Shown here: one piece after another, positions 43,201-51,823 of the stretch
Layout: every line of letters starts with the position of its first letter
Numbering within the stretch: position 1 is the first letter of the stretch
Source: Nonomuraea rhodomycinica
Lineage (GTDB): Bacteria > Actinomycetota > Actinomycetes > Streptosporangiales > Streptosporangiaceae
Reading direction: 5' to 3'
Assembly (NCBI RefSeq): GCF_013363995.1
Contig: NZ_JABWGO010000008.1
Span: 62,001-126,000 of the forward strand
DNA length: 64,000 bases
The notes under the pieces: generated by a model
The model's input: the letters and a program-made list of their open reading frames with translations, nothing else
What the model was told of the DNA's origin: nothing
The model's database searches: none
Translations under genes and position numbers: made by a program

Positions 43201-44602
43201 CGTGTCGTGCGGTGCTCTCCCCCGTACGGGCGCCGGCGGACGTGGCGGACGTGGGGTGCAGGAGAGGGCGGGCGCGGGCCAGGGCGTCGGCGGCGAGGGC
43301 GCGGGCCTTGGCGGCCGCCTCGGCGCGCTGGCGGGCGGCCGTGATGAGCGGCAGGACGCGGTCCGCGCGCAGCGCGTCGTCCAGGATCGCCTGGAGCTCG
43401 GCCCGCTCGTCGGCGCGCTCGTCGAGGGTGCGGCGCATCGTCAGCGCCTCGGCGTGGCGGCGCTGACGGGCGGCGAGGGCGGCGGCCTGCTCGTAGCGGG
43501 TGCGGGCCGCTCTGAGCGCGCGTTCCGCTTCGGCGTGGCCGGCGCCGGTACGGGACACGACGGCGCGGGCCGCGTCGAGCAGGGCTCCCGCCCAGCCCAG
43601 CGGGTCGCTCTCGGGCGACGGCGGGGACGAAGCCGGGGTCGCGGCCGAGGACGAAGCCGGGGTCGCGCCGGTCGTCGCGCCGGCCTCGGACGCGGGCCTC
43701 GCCGGGGAGAGGACGGGGGCCCTTGGGGAGGGGACGTTGATCCGGGAGTTGGTGGCGTCACTCGGGCGGTCGGGGCCGTCCTTGTAGGCGGCGTCGGGGC
43801 CGTCCACGGCGGCGGGGTCGGGGCCGTCCATGGAGGCGGGGTCGGGGCCGTCCATGGAGGCGGGGTCGGGGCCGTTCATGGAGGCGGGGTCGGGTGTGGG
43901 CTCCTGGGTGGCGGTCGCGGGCGTCGGCAGGTCGGGGCCGGCGGCCTCCTGGAGGCGCTGGATCGCGTAGTCCACCTGCTGCCGCAGCTCGACCTGCTCC
44001 CGCCACGTCTGCTTGCGGTGCTCGGCCAGCCACGACTCCGCCTGCGTGAACACCTTGACCGTGAACAGGCGCTCCAGCAGCCGGCGCCGGTCGTCGCCGT
44101 CGGCGCGCAGGAAGCGGGCGAAGTCGCCCTGGGGCAGCATGGCGACCTGGCAGAACTGGTCGGCGTTCATGCCGAGCAGCCCCCCGATGAGGTCGCCGGC
44201 CTCGTCGGAGCGGGTGGTGAGCCCCTGCCAGCCGCCGCCGGCCCGCTCCTCCACCACCACCTTGGCCTTCTCCTCGGTGACGCCCGTGCCGCGCAGCTTG
44301 GGACGCTGCCAGGCCGGCGAGCGGCGCACGCGCAGCCGGCGGCCCCGGATGGTGACCTCCAGCGTGACCGACGGGCCCGTGCCGGGCGGGGCGTGGTCGC
44401 AGCGCAGGGCCCGGGCGCTGTTGCGCTGGCCGGGCACCTGGCCGTACAGGGCGAAGCAGAGCGCGTCGAGGATGGTGGTCTTGCCCGCGCCGGTGGGCCC
44501 GTGCACGAGGAACAGGCCCGCCTCGGCGAGCGCGTCGAAGTCGACGGTCTCCGTGCCGGGGAACGAGCCGAAGGCGGTCAGGGAGAGCAGGTGCGGACGC
44601 AT
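40238..44602 (-). CDS. sbcC: SbcC (Rad50-like) exonuclease subunit with repetitive inserts
   Basis: The N-terminal head has HGPTGAGKTTILDALCFALYG (Walker A Lys41). Long coiled coils lead to a zinc hook, CAVC, at residues 724-727. The C-terminal head has the signature TLSGGESFITSLALALGLAD, Walker B GTLFVDEGFGTLD and the switch His IISHVAEL. At 1454 residues it is about 400 longer than usual SbcC. The excess includes a run of eight-residue GPDPASMD units (about 235-275) and a 110-residue block of 'EGASSQGGAS'-like repeats (about 900-1010), both within the coiled-coil arms. With SbcD it processes hairpins and protein-blocked DNA ends. The ATG directly follows the sbcD stop. Confidence 0.95.
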   Translation of the reverse strand: MRPHLLSLTAFGSFPGTETVDFDALAEAGLFLVHGPTGAGKTTILDALCFALYGQVPGQRNSARALRCDHAPPGTGPSVTLEVTIRGRRLRVRRSPAWQRPKLRGTGVTEEKAKVVVEERAGGGWQGLTTRSDEAGDLIGGLLGMNADQFCQVAMLPQGDFARFLRADGDDRRRLLERLFTVKVFTQAESWLAEHRKQTWREQVELRQQVDYAIQRLQEAAGPDLPTPATATQEPTPDPASMNGPDPASMDGPDPASMDGPDPAAVDGPDAAYKDGPDRPSDATNSRINVPSPRAPVLSPARPASEAGATTGATPASSSAATPASSPPSPESDPLGWAGALLDAARAVVSRTGAGHAEAERALRAARTRYEQAAALAARQRRHAEALTMRRTLDERADERAELQAILDDALRADRVLPLITAARQRAEAAAKARALAADALARARPLLHPTSATSAGARTGESTARHDGLSMGHADDARREGVPSGHGDTSERPAQATPTPLGMVEPERLATLERERQAEIARLSELLTEEARLLVVRRDLTRVEGELAQLVTEEESTTARLATLPALVEAAESRLASARLDAARVPAAEAVRACAAELIGVDRDHVRVGDDIARLERQAAEVAAAESELPARLAHAHERLTATRAEAAAIPAASAALDAARASRDTVRRRDALAAEIEAASATRQALVDRAQELRERWLDIRQARIDGMAAELARDLTEGRPCAVCGSDHHPAPASPAPSAPSPDDERAAESAHERALAEREAAERALATLQSRHADAAEATHGLDLDAAESAVREAEQEVARLEALAAQEPGLAAAYERIEAERDRVRERSRELGEALAARRAHQSRLRAEHTRLAARLLQSDLTVLAPFRRAIPEGLSGAHQEETPDTVSEPGAIWDADAYSREDASSQAGAPSQGGASLDGGALSDGGASSGEASSQGGASLRGGAFSRGGAPSLGDATSREGGFSDGGASSGEASSQGGASAREVASAREAAFSLGDATSRGDAASWGDMEGSQQTEFSQGGELPPEVGAAALAEAEEAVRRLRASAGREPALAAEAARLARERLELEERARRVTARLAAGRTRQEELSGDAARLTARLDSARGGDATLTARLSRLNDEAELLREALEATQRAAIAERERAEAAGAAERAAAEAGFGDAAEAAGAARPLAEQERRAEALRRLDDEYAAVTATLADPELVAAAAEPVPDLETLEAERDEAERAHTALASARDRAEARQRRLRELIAELEADLDRWRPAAERHRLAERLAALASGTSGDNRWSMSLSSFVLGERLRQVVDAANERLDHMSAGRYLLQHDLRKTAGARGRSGGGLGLRVSDGWTGVDRDPATLSGGESFITSLALALGLADVVTAEAGGAEIGTLFVDEGFGTLDEDTLDGVLDILDGLRDGGRAVGIISHVAELRSRIPAQLKVTKSRTGSTLTAHVSSLA
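41560..41900 (-). repeat. Degenerate in-frame repeat block in sbcC (second arm)
   Basis: Tandem units of about 24-30 bp, such as GACGCGCCACCCTGCGACGA, encode Ser/Gly/Ala-rich repeats in the outgoing coiled coil of SbcC. Shorter blocks are nested within. Confidence 0.8.
43786..43895 (-). repeat. 24-bp minisatellite in sbcC (first arm)
   Basis: Four to five nearly identical 24-bp units (GGGGCCGTCCATGGAGGCGG plus four bases) encode repeated Gly-Pro-Asp-Pro-Ala-Ser-Met-Asp in the ingoing arm of SbcC. Confidence 0.9.
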
Positions 44603-45727
44603 CTACGCCATCGCCTCCTTCATCCGCGACGCCTCGACGGCCTGTCTCAGCAGCTCCTCCTCGTCGGGGCCGGCGGGCTCGCCGCGCACCTCGCGGACGA
44701 AGTCGAGCGCGACCTCCGCCTCGGGACGGCCGCTGAGCCGCACGGGCGCGGCGGCGGGCGCCGCGCCGACCGGGTCGAAGGACAGGGCGAGCGTGTGCGG
44801 GAAGCGGGCGCGCAGCCGGTCCATGGCGGACTTGGGCCGCACCGGGTCGGTGAGGGTGACCTGCAGCCAGTGGTCCTCGTGGACGGCGAGGGAAGGAGCG
44901 GCGAGCAGGTCGTCGAGGAGGCCGCGCAGGCGGGCCACCGGCCGGGGCACCGGCGCCGCCACGAACTCGGCGCCGTCCACGGCCCCCGAGGCCCCGATCG
45001 TCACCAGCCACGAGCCCTTGACGTGGTCGGCCTCGGAGAAGGAGTAGGCCAGCGGCGAGCCGGAGTAGCGGACGGTCTCGGACATGCGCTGGCGGCCGTG
45101 CAGGTGGCCGAGCGCGACGTAGCTCACCCCGTCGAACGCGGTGAGCGGCACGTGGGCGACGCCGCCGACGGTGATGTCGCGCTCGCTGTCGCTCGCCTCT
45201 CCCCCGGTGACGAAGGCGTGCGCGAGGACGACCGAGGCGCGGCGGCGGGCCGCGTCGGCGCGCACGCGCCGCATCGCGTACGTCAGCGCCGCCGTGTGGC
45301 TGCGCTCGTCCAGCTCCCAGGGGGTGCGGACCAGTTCGGGCTCCAGGTAGGGGATGCCGTAGAAGGCGACGTCGTCGACGAGCACCGGCTCCCAGGCGCG
45401 GGCCGGGTCGGTGCGCAGGTGGACGCCGGAGGCGTCGAACAGCGAGGCGCCGAACCCGAGGCGCCGCGCCGAGTCGTGGTTGCCGCTGATGAGGATCACG
45501 CGCGCACCGGCGGACCGCAGGCGGGCCAGCGCCTCGTTGCACAGGGAGACCGCGTCGACCGGGGGCAGCGCCCGGTCGTAGACGTCGCCGGACACCGCGA
45601 CCACCTCGACCCGCTCGGCGCGCACGGTCTCGACCAGGTGGTCGACGAACGCCGCCTGCCCCTCCAGCAGGCTCTCCCGGTGGAAGGAGCGCCCGAGGTG
45701 CCAGTCGGAGGTGTGCAGGATCCGCAT
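44603..45727 (-). CDS. sbcD: SbcD (Mre11-like) nuclease subunit
   Basis: A 374-residue calcineurin-like phosphoesterase with all metal motifs: DWHLG (Asp8, His10), GDVYD, SGNHDS, LAHAF and GHLHG. The C-terminal cap and the SbcC-binding helices follow. It is directly upstream of sbcC with no gap, the standard sbcDC operon. SbcCD cleaves DNA hairpins and covalently blocked ends; in a genome with many tandem repeats that activity is relevant to repeat stability. Confidence 0.95.
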   Translation of the reverse strand: MRILHTSDWHLGRSFHRESLLEGQAAFVDHLVETVRAERVEVVAVSGDVYDRALPPVDAVSLCNEALARLRSAGARVILISGNHDSARRLGFGASLFDASGVHLRTDPARAWEPVLVDDVAFYGIPYLEPELVRTPWELDERSHTAALTYAMRRVRADAARRRASVVLAHAFVTGGEASDSERDITVGGVAHVPLTAFDGVSYVALGHLHGRQRMSETVRYSGSPLAYSFSEADHVKGSWLVTIGASGAVDGAEFVAAPVPRPVARLRGLLDDLLAAPSLAVHEDHWLQVTLTDPVRPKSAMDRLRARFPHTLALSFDPVGAAPAAAPVRLSGRPEAEVALDFVREVRGEPAGPDEEELLRQAVEASRMKEAMA

Positions 45728-45834
45728 GTCGCAGGAAGCTAACAGTTCCCACCGACAAATGCGGCCTCATACGCCACAGAACCCGGGAGTAGGCTGGAAG
45801 ATCAGCGGGCAAACCAACGCACATGGGGAGGCCG

Positions 45835-47328
45835 ATGGGCGCGGGCCGTGGCACCTTGAGCGTCGCCGCCGGTCTGGTGCTGGTGGTTCTGGCGTGCGTC
45901 GGCTACGTCCTGCCTCCCGCGTTCGACCCCCCGCCGCTCCAGGCCGACCACGCCTTCCAGGCGATCCCGGCGCAGCCGCGCGGCGAGCTGCGTCCCGTGG
46001 CGCGGCACGCGCGCTTCGCCGAGCAGAGCGTGACGGTCCCGGCCGAGGGCCAGAGCCTGGAGGGCACCGTGCGGGCGCCGCTGACGCCGGGGCGGCATCC
46101 GGCGCTGGTGTTCGTGTCGGGGTCGGGCAACGGGTCGCGGACGGAGTTCACGCCGCAGGCCGAGTTCCTGGCCCGGGCGGGCGTGGTGACGCTGGCCTAC
46201 GACAAGCGGACGGTGGGCTACAACTTCCGCGACCGCGACTTCGGCCTGCTGGCCGACGACACGCTGCGCATGGTGGAGCTGCTGGCCAAGCGGCCGGACG
46301 TGGACCCGTCGCGGATCGGGCTGTGGGGCGTGAGCGAGGGCGGCTGGGTGGTGCCGATCGCGGCGGCCAAGAGCCCGGCGGTGGGGTTCGCGGTGCTGGT
46401 GTCCTCGCCGAACGTCTCCCCGCTGCGGCAGGTGGCGTGGGCGCTGAACGAGCAGCTCCTGCGGCTGCGCGCGCCGATCGGGGTGCGCGACCTGCTGACC
46501 CGGGCCATGGGCGGGGTGGGCTTCGACTTCCTGCGCTACGACGCGATGCCGGCGCTGCGCCAGATCAGGCAGCCGGTGCTGGCCTTCTACGGCACGCAGG
46601 ACCCGTCGATCCCGTTCGTGGAGTCGACGCGGGCGCTGACCACGGCGCTGACGGAGTCGGGCAACAACCGCTACACCATTCGGTTCATGGCCGGCGGCGA
46701 CCACGCGATGCGGATCAACGGCGGCGACTTCACCCCCGGCTACCTGGACACGATGGCCAACTGGATCATCGGCCTGCCCGGTACGGCGGTCCCGCCGGTG
46801 CACCTGGCGGGCGCGACGCCGGTCCAGCGTTTCGAGGCGGCGGACGTGCCGGCCGCGCCGTGGTACGCGGGCGGCGCGATGCTCGGGCTGACGCTGTGCC
46901 TGACCGCGGTCGGCTACGTGGCCGGGCCGGTCGCCGTCATGCTCGTACGGCTGCGCGGCGGGCCGCTCGCGCTGGGCGAGACCGACGCGCGGCTGTGGCC
47001 GCCGATCAGGCGGCGGCTGACCAGGATGGCGTGGACGGGGCTGGGGCTGCTGGCCTCGGTGGTGCTGTTCATCACGGTGCTGGTGCTGTTCGCGGTCAAC
47101 CAGGCCGGGGCGTGGCCGGCGGTGCTGGCCGGCTGGGTGATCGTGCGGGTGCTGGCCGCGCTGATGCTCGTGCAGGAGGTGACCGCGGTCGCGGCGGTGG
47201 TGTCCGCGCTGCGCGAGGGGATGCGGCCGAGCCGCTGGCAGCACGTGGCGATGGCCGGCGTGCTGGGCGGCACGGGGCTGCTGCTGGTGGCGGCCGCCTA
47301 TTACGGCTTGTTCGCGTTCCCCTGGTGA
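45835..47328 (+). CDS. Membrane-anchored alpha/beta hydrolase
   Basis: The 497-residue protein has an N-terminal membrane segment (about 8-30), an extracytoplasmic alpha/beta hydrolase domain and three or four C-terminal membrane segments (about 350-495). The triad appears as Ser in GVSEGG, Asp in YGTQDPSIPF and His in GGDHAM, like the dienelactone-hydrolase/peptidase S9-type hydrolases. ATG 45835 has GGGGAGG just upstream; ATG 45823 is the alternative. The substrate is not predictable. The last 28 bases overlap the convergent hydrolase gene. Confidence 0.82.
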   Translation: MGAGRGTLSVAAGLVLVVLACVGYVLPPAFDPPPLQADHAFQAIPAQPRGELRPVARHARFAEQSVTVPAEGQSLEGTVRAPLTPGRHPALVFVSGSGNGSRTEFTPQAEFLARAGVVTLAYDKRTVGYNFRDRDFGLLADDTLRMVELLAKRPDVDPSRIGLWGVSEGGWVVPIAAAKSPAVGFAVLVSSPNVSPLRQVAWALNEQLLRLRAPIGVRDLLTRAMGGVGFDFLRYDAMPALRQIRQPVLAFYGTQDPSIPFVESTRALTTALTESGNNRYTIRFMAGGDHAMRINGGDFTPGYLDTMANWIIGLPGTAVPPVHLAGATPVQRFEAADVPAAPWYAGGAMLGLTLCLTAVGYVAGPVAVMLVRLRGGPLALGETDARLWPPIRRRLTRMAWTGLGLLASVVLFITVLVLFAVNQAGAWPAVLAGWVIVRVLAALMLVQEVTAVAAVVSALREGMRPSRWQHVAMAGVLGGTGLLLVAAAYYGLFAFPW

Positions 47329-48245
47329 GCGTCCCGAAGGGGCGCGGTGACGTACGCGTCCATCCAGCGGTCGATCTCGGCGAACACGCGCTCGCGCACC
47401 GGCTCGGCCGACAGCACCAGGTCGTGGACGCCGTCGGGCACGCGCACGCACGTGACGTGCGGGCCCACGCAGGTGGACCAGCGGGCGATGTGCTCGGGGT
47501 CGAGGACGACGTCGGCCGACCTGGCCTCGGGGACGAGGTCGCGCACCCGCAGTCCCCGGGACGAGGCGAGCACGAGCACGGGCACGTCCACGGACAGCCC
47601 GGCGTGCAGGCGGCGCTGCGCGCGGCGGATCGCGGCCAGCCACGTGGCGTGCACGGGGAACCCGCCGAGCGGCTTCAGCTCCAGGTCGTAGTCCCACTCG
47701 CCGCCCTCGGAGCGGTGCAGGGTGCGGCCGTACACGGTGCTGGGGGGCAGCGGCAGCGCCCTCTTGCTGTACGAGAGCGGCGTCTTGAGCAGGTCGGCGG
47801 CCACGCGGAGCGGGGTGGGCACGTTGAGGTCGAAGAACGGGCTGTTGAGGACGAGCCCCCGGACGAGGCCGCGGCCGCGGACCCGGTCGGCCCACAGGGA
47901 CGCGACGAGCCCGCCGGTGGAGTGGGCGTTGATCGTCACCTCGTCGTGGTCGCGGCCGATGAGGCGGACGGCCTCGTCGATCTCCGGGAAGTACTCGGTG
48001 ACGCTCCTGACCAGGCCCCTGGTCTGGTGGGGCAGCAGCGACCGGCCGTACTTGCGCAGGTCGAGGGCGTAGAAGTCGATGCCGCGGCCGAGGTAGTGCT
48101 CGGCGAGGTGGTCCTGGAAGAAGTAGTCGGTGAATCCGTGCAGGTAGAGCACCGCCCGGCGGGAGCCTGTGCGCCGGGAGACGAGCGTGGCGACGACCTC
48201 GCCCTCGAAGTCTGGCTTCATCGGCAGAACGGTGATCTCGTACAT
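47301..48245 (-). CDS. Alpha/beta hydrolase, lysophospholipase/monoacylglycerol-lipase-like
   Basis: This 314-residue protein has YLHGFTDYFFQDHLAE (oxyanion region), the nucleophile Ser in NAHSTGG and the His in DGVHDLVLS. This arrangement is typical of the serine aminopeptidase/PldB-like group. No signal peptide or membrane segment. ATG 48245 lacks a ribosome site; GTG 48257 is an in-frame alternative. The 3' end overlaps the convergent hydrolase gene by 28 bases. Likely intracellular lipid or ester turnover. Confidence 0.85.
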   Translation of the reverse strand: MYEITVLPMKPDFEGEVVATLVSRRTGSRRAVLYLHGFTDYFFQDHLAEHYLGRGIDFYALDLRKYGRSLLPHQTRGLVRSVTEYFPEIDEAVRLIGRDHDEVTINAHSTGGLVASLWADRVRGRGLVRGLVLNSPFFDLNVPTPLRVAADLLKTPLSYSKRALPLPPSTVYGRTLHRSEGGEWDYDLELKPLGGFPVHATWLAAIRRAQRRLHAGLSVDVPVLVLASSRGLRVRDLVPEARSADVVLDPEHIARWSTCVGPHVTCVRVPDGVHDLVLSAEPVRERVFAEIDRWMDAYVTAPLRDAHQGNANKP

Positions 48246-48509
48246 AAGAGACACCATAGGGTTTCACCGCTTTGATGGGCATCCCGGACGGACCCTCCGG
48301 TCCTGGCGAAGAGGGGGACGCGGGGCCCGGCGGGGCGGTTCAATATCCGGCAGAGCGGTCACCCGCGTCAGGCGGGCCGCCGCGCGGCCGAGCCCGACGG
48401 CGAATCGGCTGTTGATGTTCACTCCGGCATAACGAGATTTTTCGCATTCGACGCGTAGGCTGCCGCCTCGATTCGGCCTACGAAGTGGTTCACGGGGAAC
48501 GGGGATGGC

Positions 48510-50042
48510 GTGGGGCAGGCAACGAAACCGGTGAGCGCCTGGGGCGTCCTCGGCTGGCTCGCGCTGTCGGCGCTCGCCCCCGGAGCCGCGCACCTGCGGG
48601 CCGGGTGGCGCAGGACCGGGCTCGTGCTGCTCAGCCTGTACGTGGCGCTGCTGCTGGCGCTGCTCGCCGTGGCGCTGACCACCGACAACCTGCTCGGCAA
48701 CCTGGCCGGCGACGACACCTGGCTCATGTCGATCACGGTCGGCGCGGCGGTGCTGAGCGTGGCCTGGTTCGCCCTCGTCGTCCACTCGTTCGTCGTGCTG
48801 CGGCCGGGCGGGCTGCCCCAGGGCGGTCAGGTCCTCGCGGGCACCCTCGCGGGGCTGCTCGCCGTGGTGGTGGTGATCCCGTTCGGGCTGACCGCGCAGA
48901 ACGTGTGGACCTACCGGGAGAGCCTCAACGACATCTTCACCGCGCCCGAGACCCCGGAGCCGCTGGCACAGGGCTCGTCCCGGCCGGAGGACCCGTGGGC
49001 GGGCCGCGAGCGGGTCAACATCCTGCTGCTCGGCGGCGACGCCGACGACAACCGGATCGGCGTGCGCACCGACAGCATGAACGTGGCCAGCGTCGACGTG
49101 CGGACCGGCAACACCGTGCTCATCAGCCTGCCCCGCAACCTGGAGGACGTCCGGTTCCGGCCGGGCACGCCGATGGCCCAGCACTTCCCGGACGGCTTCC
49201 GGCTGCCGCCCGACCCGGGCGGCGGGCGCAGCGACCTGCTCAACAGCGTGTGGGAGTACGCCGACGCGCACCCGGAGATCTTCGGCGGCCGGCAGCACCA
49301 GGGCCCCGGGGTGCTGATGGACACCATCGGCTACACCCTCGGCCTCAAGATCGACTGGTACGCGCTGGTCAACATGTGGGGCTTCGCCCGGCTGATCGAC
49401 GCGATCGGCGGGGTGCGGATCCACGTCGAGCAGGACGTCGTTTTCGGCAAGTACAACGAGGGCCTGGTCAAGGCGGGCACCCGGAGGCTGAAGGGCGCCG
49501 ACGCCATGTGGTACGCCCGCTCGCGCACCAACAGCGACGACTACACGCGGATGCGCCGCCAGCGCTGCGTGATCGGGGCGCTGCTGGACCAGGCCGACCC
49601 GGCGACCGTGCTGATCCGGTTCCGCCGGATCGCGCTGGCCACCAAGGAGCTGATCCGCACCGACATCCCGCGGCCGATGCTCAAGGACCTGGTGCCGCTG
49701 GCGCTGAAGGTCAAGGGCGCCAAGGTGACGAGCGTGCAGTTCGTGCCGCCGCTGATCAACACCGGCTACCCCGACTGGGAGAAGATCCGCCAGATCACCC
49801 ACGACGCGATCCGTGAGTCCACGCGCAGCGTCCCGGCCGGCGCGGTCGCGAGCGCCACGCCCGCGCCGACCGCCGCTGACCTGGCCACCTCGACGCCCAC
49901 GCCGGCCGCCGCCACCGAGTCCGCCACTCCTCGGACGACGCCGTCGGCCGAGACGGGCACCCCGGGGCCGCGCAGGACCCCGAAGGCCAAGTCGTCCGAC
50001 ACCCCGGCCAGGTCCCTCACCGAGGGCTGCGGAGCGGCGTGA
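48510..50042 (+). CDS. LytR-CpsA-Psr (LCP) family cell-wall glycopolymer transferase
   Basis: The 510-residue protein has N-terminal membrane segments (two or three before residue 145) and then the LCP domain: NILLLGGDADDNRIGVRTDSM, LISLPRNLEDVRF, and the Arg-rich YARSRTNSDDYTRMRRQR, the pyrophosphate-binding arginines of the family. The C-terminal tail (about 440-510) is Thr/Pro/Ala-rich. LCP enzymes attach glycopolymers such as arabinogalactan or teichoic acid to peptidoglycan. GTG 48510 is preceded by GGGAACGGGG. Its 3' end overlaps the convergent asparaginase gene by 26 bases. Confidence 0.93.
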   Translation: MGQATKPVSAWGVLGWLALSALAPGAAHLRAGWRRTGLVLLSLYVALLLALLAVALTTDNLLGNLAGDDTWLMSITVGAAVLSVAWFALVVHSFVVLRPGGLPQGGQVLAGTLAGLLAVVVVIPFGLTAQNVWTYRESLNDIFTAPETPEPLAQGSSRPEDPWAGRERVNILLLGGDADDNRIGVRTDSMNVASVDVRTGNTVLISLPRNLEDVRFRPGTPMAQHFPDGFRLPPDPGGGRSDLLNSVWEYADAHPEIFGGRQHQGPGVLMDTIGYTLGLKIDWYALVNMWGFARLIDAIGGVRIHVEQDVVFGKYNEGLVKAGTRRLKGADAMWYARSRTNSDDYTRMRRQRCVIGALLDQADPATVLIRFRRIALATKELIRTDIPRPMLKDLVPLALKVKGAKVTSVQFVPPLINTGYPDWEKIRQITHDAIRESTRSVPAGAVASATPAPTAADLATSTPTPAAATESATPRTTPSAETGTPGPRRTPKAKSSDTPARSLTEGCGAA

Positions 50043-51003
50043 CGATCCGTCCCACCGGGACGCCGCCGCCCAGCACGTCCACGCGTTCGAACTCCTCGGC
50101 GCCCGACACGTCCACCCCCATGCGTCGCAGGACGGCCAGGGCGACGGCCGTGGTGGCGCGCGGGCTGCCGTCGATGACCTTCACGGCCACCGCGTGCCCG
50201 GAGCCGAGCGCCACGACCAGCACGCCCTCGGCGCCGCCCTTGACCAGGGCGCCGGGCAGGGCGCGCATCAGCTCGGTGTTCTGGTGCCCGGTGCCGCCGA
50301 CGTACTCGGGGTGGGTGCGCATGGCGTCGGCGACCTGGCGCGGCCCGCTGCCCGGGGCGGCGGTCACGAGGGCGCGCACGGCCCGCGCGAGGCCGGTCAG
50401 CGACAGCCCGAACAGCGGCGCGCCGCAGCCGTCGACGGCCACGTGCGCGGCCTTCTCCCCCGCCAGCTCCTCGGTGACCGAGCGGACCCGCTGCTGGAGC
50501 GGGTGGTCGGCGGACAGGTACGACCGCACGTCCCAGTCGTTGGCGACCGAGGCGGCCAGCATGGCGGCGTGCTTGCCGGAGCAGTTCATGCGCTCGCGGG
50601 TGGGGCCGAGGCCCTGCCGGACGAGCCCGTGCGCGGTGGCCTGGTCCTCGGGCCAGGACGGCGGGCAGGCCAGGGCGTCGAAGCCGAGCCCGTAGTCGGC
50701 CAGGATCTCGCCGGCCACCCGTACGTGGAAGTCCTCGCCGGTGTGGCTGCCCGCGGCGATGGCCAGGCGCGGGCCGGCCAGCGCGGCGCCGGCCGTGAGG
50801 CAGGCCAGCGCCTGGAAGGGCTTGGTGGAGGAGCGGGGCAGCACCGGGGCGTCCACGGGGCCGAGCGCGACCTCGGCGTGGCCCGACGGGCCCAGGCCGA
50901 CGGCGCTGCCGTAGTGGACGCTCTCGGTGAAGCCGGAGCGCACGACCTCGGCGAGGACGGCGAGACTCGATGGGGCGGGGTCAGGCGCTGTGGAGTCAAC
51001 CAC
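50017..51003 (-). CDS. L-asparaginase II family (thermolabile, Rhizobium-type) protein
   Basis: This 328-residue protein has the signatures of the PF06089 asparaginases: PRSSTKPFQALACL, ERMNCSGKHAAMLAA and VDGCGAPLFGLSL, with the Ser-Lys pairs and Cys residues that form the active site in the R. etli enzyme family. Unlike E. coli asparaginases it has no TGGTI motif. GTG start with AGGAGGAG upstream. It overlaps the end of an amino-acid permease gene by eight bases, so it is the last gene of a polar amino-acid importer operon. Import of asparagine with hydrolysis to aspartate is a sensible reading. Confidence 0.9.
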   Translation of the reverse strand: MVDSTAPDPAPSSLAVLAEVVRSGFTESVHYGSAVGLGPSGHAEVALGPVDAPVLPRSSTKPFQALACLTAGAALAGPRLAIAAGSHTGEDFHVRVAGEILADYGLGFDALACPPSWPEDQATAHGLVRQGLGPTRERMNCSGKHAAMLAASVANDWDVRSYLSADHPLQQRVRSVTEELAGEKAAHVAVDGCGAPLFGLSLTGLARAVRALVTAAPGSGPRQVADAMRTHPEYVGGTGHQNTELMRALPGALVKGGAEGVLVVALGSGHAVAVKVIDGSPRATTAVALAVLRRMGVDVSGAEEFERVDVLGGGVPVGRIVTPLRSPR

Positions 51004-51823
51004 GGGCGATTCTCCTCCTGAGGACGGCGCGCTGGCGGGCCTCCAGCGTGCGGGCGAGCTTGGACAGCGACATGTTGACCACCAGGTAGACCAGGGCCAC
51101 CACGATGTAGGTCTGGATGAGCAGCCCGTTGTAGTTGGCCAGCACCTTGGCGCTGTAGAGCAGCTCGGTGTAGCTGACGACGAAGCCGAGCGAGGTGTCC
51201 TTGAGCAGGCCCACCGACTGGCTGACGATCGAGGGCAGCACCCGCCGGGCCGCCTGGGGCAGCACGATGAGGCGCATGGTGCGCCCCGGGGTCAGCCCGA
51301 CGGCCAGGCCGGCCTCGCTCTGGCCGCGCTCGACGGACAGGATGCCGGCGCGGAAGATCTCGGCGAACGACGCCGCGTGCGACACGCTCAGCGGCACGAC
51401 CAGCTTCCAGAACAGCGGCAGGTCGAGGCCGTACCGGGGCAGCGCGAACAGCACCACGTACACCAGCAGCAGCGCCGGGACGGTCCGCACGACCTCGACG
51501 TAGCCGACGGCGGGCCCGCGCGCCCACCGCCGCGGCGACAGGCGCCCGAGACCCAGCACGAGGCCGAACGCCATGGCGAGCGCCGCCGACACCACGGCGG
51601 CCAGCGCGGTCGAGCCGAGGCCGTTCAGCAGGTAGCGCCACATGGGCCAGGTCGCGTACGGCTGCCAGCGGGCGGCGTCGAGCTGGCCGTTGGCGGCGAA
51701 CTGCCGCACGGCGAGCACCGCGAGCGCCACGGTGGCCAGCGCGCCGAGCACGGTGGCGATCCGCATGCGCCGCCGGGCGCGCGGTCCCGGCTCGTCGAAC
51801 AGGACGGTGCTGGGCGCGCTCAC
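50996..51823 (-). CDS. Polar amino-acid ABC permease (GluD-like)
   Basis: The 275-residue HisM/GlnP-type permease has about five membrane segments and the EAA-type loop 'ERGQSEAGLAVGLTPGRTMR', followed by LPQAARRVLPSIVSQ. It starts at GTG 51823 overlapping the previous permease stop and ends overlapping the asparaginase start. Position and length are like GluD in the corynebacterial gluABCD operon. Confidence 0.92.
   Translation of the reverse strand: MSAPSTVLFDEPGPRARRRMRIATVLGALATVALAVLAVRQFAANGQLDAARWQPYATWPMWRYLLNGLGSTALAAVVSAALAMAFGLVLGLGRLSPRRWARGPAVGYVEVVRTVPALLLVYVVLFALPRYGLDLPLFWKLVVPLSVSHAASFAEIFRAGILSVERGQSEAGLAVGLTPGRTMRLIVLPQAARRVLPSIVSQSVGLLKDTSLGFVVSYTELLYSAKVLANYNGLLIQTYIVVALVYLVVNMSLSKLARTLEARQRAVLRRRIARG

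Noticed and set aside
43786..43895. Assembly artefact or frameshift in sbcC
   Set aside because: The repeat period is divisible by three, the frame is intact, and all SbcC motifs are present on both sides.
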